Shown: piece after piece, positions 16,801 through 17,709 of the stretch
Numbering within the stretch: the first letter of the stretch is position 1
How the letters are laid out: each line of letters starts with the position of its first letter
Assembly: GCA_900128395.1 (NCBI GenBank)
Contig: LT649631.1
Location: forward strand, 1 to 17,709
Direction: 5' to 3'
DNA: 17,709 nucleotides
Source of the DNA: Stramenopiles sp. TOSAG23-2
Taxonomy: Eukaryota > Sar
Made by a program: the position numbers and the translations under genes
Notes under the pieces: generated by a model
What the model saw: only the letters and a program-made list of their open reading frames with translations
What the model was told of the DNA's origin: nothing
The model's database searches: none

Positions 16801-17252
16801 GACGGCACTGGAAAGAAACCAACCTTTTTTCCGTCGTCATTTTCCGCGTACATCAAGAGGCCCAAATACTTCATCCCAGGTTTGTCAACAAAAACGGTGA
16901 TTTCAATAATTTCACACGGCTTAAATGTGAGAGTTGGTTTTCTATTTGTAGTACCACCAACACCTTGAAGGTGGATGCGATAAGCATTGTTGCGTGTTGG
17001 TGGCGCCACTAAATCCATTCCTGGGGGACAGCAAGGTCCAAATCTCCCGTTATCTTTCAGTTTAGCCCAAGGAACCATCCATGCCTTTACAGATTCTGGG
17101 CATTCATAATTACATAAAGTAGCAGTGGCGTCGTTGCAAGCAGCACCTTGGCCATTGGACCTGGCTTGGACAGAGACAGGAACGAGAAATAGGAACACCA
17201 GGACAAGTGCAACAACTCTATGACACGCTTCCATAATTTCCATTACAATCAT
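13854..17252 (-). CDS. Reeler-type receptor fused to an LPMO-like secreted domain (1132 residues)
   Basis: The open frame extends to a TTG at 17294; the first ATG is 17250-17252, with two further in-frame ATGs (17243, 17234) before a clear signal peptide (hydrophobic VVALVLVFLFLVPV, cleavage after VQA, residue 30). Residues 71-236 resemble a Reeler domain: the long beta strands GLLMYAENDDGKKVGFF, then IRWQAP and GAFYWPGTFS. A Cys-rich module (about 250-380), an acidic stalk and one TM helix (439-460) with stop-transfer RHWRKKK follow. The cytoplasmic part contains VDTIFGAGTVIEKRD...VIQLDWKLAGG (528-558), a motif I associate with protist membrane proteins. Then KKRGPRNKLH plus a hydrophobic segment (599-611) ending RCCNA mimics a signal peptide, immediately followed by HNWLHNPSSRA with His620 first. 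The second domain has His666, paired Cys and HYVWRGYRDCVDVNV, then Cys-rich C-terminal modules. The start of this domain resembles secreted copper monooxygenase (LPMO) proteins. It is more GC-balanced than the neighbours (29 of 60 in 15061-15120). Confidence 0.8.
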   Translation of the reverse strand: MIVMEIMEACHRVVALVLVFLFLVPVSVQARSNGQGAACNDATATLCNYECPESVKAWMVPWAKLKDNGRFGPCCPPGMDLVAPPTRNNAYRIHLQGVGGTTNRKPTLTFKPCEIIEITVFVDKPGMKYLGLLMYAENDDGKKVGFFPVPSGVSGGASAFHTCQDGAAIIHSDANMKNYHEKIRWQAPVIGSGSLTLRVLVKHGITQGGAFYWPGTFSYNGNAARVNLTEDLVLSEDGYNKDDSKQRWFVSHKGETCNAACARMSIGSECDENAMLDLATKGTSPEVQYAPANKFYTCRLPFLQKPSTSGGQCMATSTFTVDPDDGWCYWKKPTGQCPILSECSTKSNEDGRLCACNNTNVDYTKECPSPLFNGFTSVNISAEEIDAIVVDVPIEDESSDISNGTEQGGPPKQNIIVAEEKKGSDDFSNDVEEASKSDIGLVVGVIVCLVIVAGVLAAVVYRHWRKKKDAAALYLNFKKKKIVGSSSNGDNSNVAVAITVDEFRQNPIVLEMAEMATGLPTNSINKRVDTIFGAGTVIEKRDYGSHVIQLDWKLAGGSVAYMYQGQQKNQKEARPSVALAPPPSRGKKRGPRNKLHTTPLTICFVFISVLAQGPRCCNAHNWLHNPSSRASKTSTTTPCPPAELSRPAHMQVGPNQEFEVEFMSGHSSTYTYFAIIRHEDEKKLLFHGQNMFERYIAAAPEGATVPAPERTHVGCGKLGQYGGWQKELTAEDPEYIRRPGAFFRKYCTGALKQFKYTKALRAKDVFTSYQSDKYPWLEGVYRFKHGQSFPDEWDTVRLKIPANKGAGRHILHYVWRGYRDCVDVNVLAPGEVATDKWGKEGLKRWRRIDHCQFESYMGNPPNIQAARNRPARTKCWSADKPAGVKVCLNACTSKGSLHKTRDWSCSGVNVVPVINPPTTATMFHNFSICDNIPKELTPEELATCMAFEPNHGRGKCLKAAETRAQAAWLACRKSVVNIPWLDSLGSSVVDMEKASKTPINSGVCVESQFKPWAKRYAKQGKVALVCYGVQTYLPPRQARQNVGEIWRTTTDPSDPVFYSSCYIYGPQARKFKGVTCGEACELKDSDISSTEWKFGDQCVACDLAKKKYGVWDTPKWLISKECQNCEEKWSEI
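15393..15455 (-). other. Internal signal-peptide-like segment inside the receptor fusion
   Basis: This encodes a basic region, a 13-residue hydrophobic core (PLTICFVFISVLA) and a polar c-region QGPRCCNA followed by His620. It has all three parts of a secretory signal but no Met anywhere near it in frame. It may act as a second membrane-crossing helix returning the chain to the outside, where signal peptidase could expose His620 as a new N-terminus. Alternatively it is the buried start of a formerly separate gene. Confidence 0.5.
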
Positions 17253-17709
17253 AGCAGAATCTAAATATACGCTTCGCTCAGAAATCAACGTCAAAAAGTA
17301 TTAAAGTTCAACTACATTAATTAAAAAAATAATATAATAGTAATAATAATAATCCAAAAAAAAAAAAGATATTATTATTGAGTTTCTTCTTGTTCTACTT
17401 TTTTTTAAAGAAATGGAATTTTGTTTTTTAATCATACGTAATACAACACCAGCAAGGTTGTACGGAATTCCATATACGTCATTTAAAATTCAAAAGATAT
17501 AATACAATTAAAAGTGAAATAAGGGCAACAAGGGTTAGCCACATTTTGGTCACAACATTTTTGCATTTTTGCAGACGACTGCAGTTTTTTCTCTGGACAC
17601 CAGAGATTTTCCTTGCCAGTACCAAAAAATGTACACTTAATACAATAACAAAATAACACTATTCACTATGGGAAATATGTAAATATCGTTTTCTAAAATA
17701 CCAATTTTA
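17253..17709. other. Upstream region of the receptor gene, contains an inverted copy of a dispersed motif
   Basis: AT-rich DNA with an aat-repeat (about 17337-17352) and runs of A and T, then the motif at 17591-17621. No open frame of interest reaches the window edge. It probably carries the promoter of the receptor gene. Confidence 0.5.
17591..17621 (-). repeat. Inverted copy of the 2623-2657 motif
   Basis: On the minus strand this reads tactggcaa, ggaaaatctct, ggtgtccagag in a row; the same blocks occur in the same order on the + strand at 2623-2657 with two extra bases inserted at each of two points. ctctggacaccagag is itself a perfect 6 bp stem with a 3-base loop. The surrounding sequences do not match further by eye. 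Confidence 0.65.

Noticed and set aside
1-17709. Giant-virus or viral-insert origin of the window
   Set aside because: No capsid, packaging ATPase, viral polymerase or integrase genes are seen; gene types, spacers and the probable splice site fit nuclear DNA of a protist.

Overview
The window looks like nuclear DNA from a free-living microbial eukaryote (protist). The genes lie singly on both strands, separated by AT-rich spacers full of (TA)n tracts and homopolymers. Proteins carry Asn/Gln runs and secretory signals, and the gene set is eukaryotic (a tRNA adenosine deaminase of the ADAT1 type, a MYND zinc finger, an EF-hand membrane protein, a Reeler-type receptor). Nearly all genes appear intronless. 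The EF-hand/TM protein and the juxtamembrane G-x-G-x-V...LDWxLAxG motif in the large receptor resemble proteins I associate with stramenopiles, haptophytes and other algal-type protists. That lineage guess is tentative.

Layout, left to right. Positions 253-2388 (-) encode a secreted alpha/beta-hydrolase esterase flanked by Cys-rich repeats. 2389-2868 is a spacer with a structured repeat element. 2869-4074 (-) encodes a short-chain dehydrogenase fused to the first ~80 residues of an amidohydrolase, which stops exactly where the metal-binding HxH should begin. 4586-6205 (+) is the ADAT1-like deaminase, facing away from the dehydrogenase across a spacer with an ~82 bp tandem duplication. 6455-6922 (-) is an unrecognised 155-residue protein. 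7480-7620 is a GC-rich island of short repeats that would fold with G.U wobble on the + strand. It is followed by a splice-acceptor-like site and the last exon of a GNAT acetyltransferase (7695-8261, +). 8979-9845 (-) is the EF-hand membrane protein. 9846-10614 is a spacer with a cluster of hairpins and a palindrome. 10615-10875 (+) is a small low-complexity ORF. 11000-11614 (-) is a membrane-anchored VOC/glyoxalase-like protein, divergent from a DUF6314-like protein at 12031-12669 (+). 12745-13434 (-) is a C2HC/MYND zinc-finger protein. 13854-17252 (-) is a 1132-residue protein joining a Reeler-type receptor to a second secreted domain with its own internal signal-like sequence and a histidine placed as in copper monooxygenases.

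The genes do not form a pathway or operon; this is an ordinary protist chromosomal arrangement. The points of greatest interest are the receptor/secreted-enzyme fusion at 13854-17252, the truncated dehydrogenase-amidohydrolase fusion, the wobble-pairing GC island at 7480-7620, the hairpin cluster at 10170-10316, and a ~31-35 bp motif present in opposite orientations near the two ends of the window (2623-2657 and 17591-17621).
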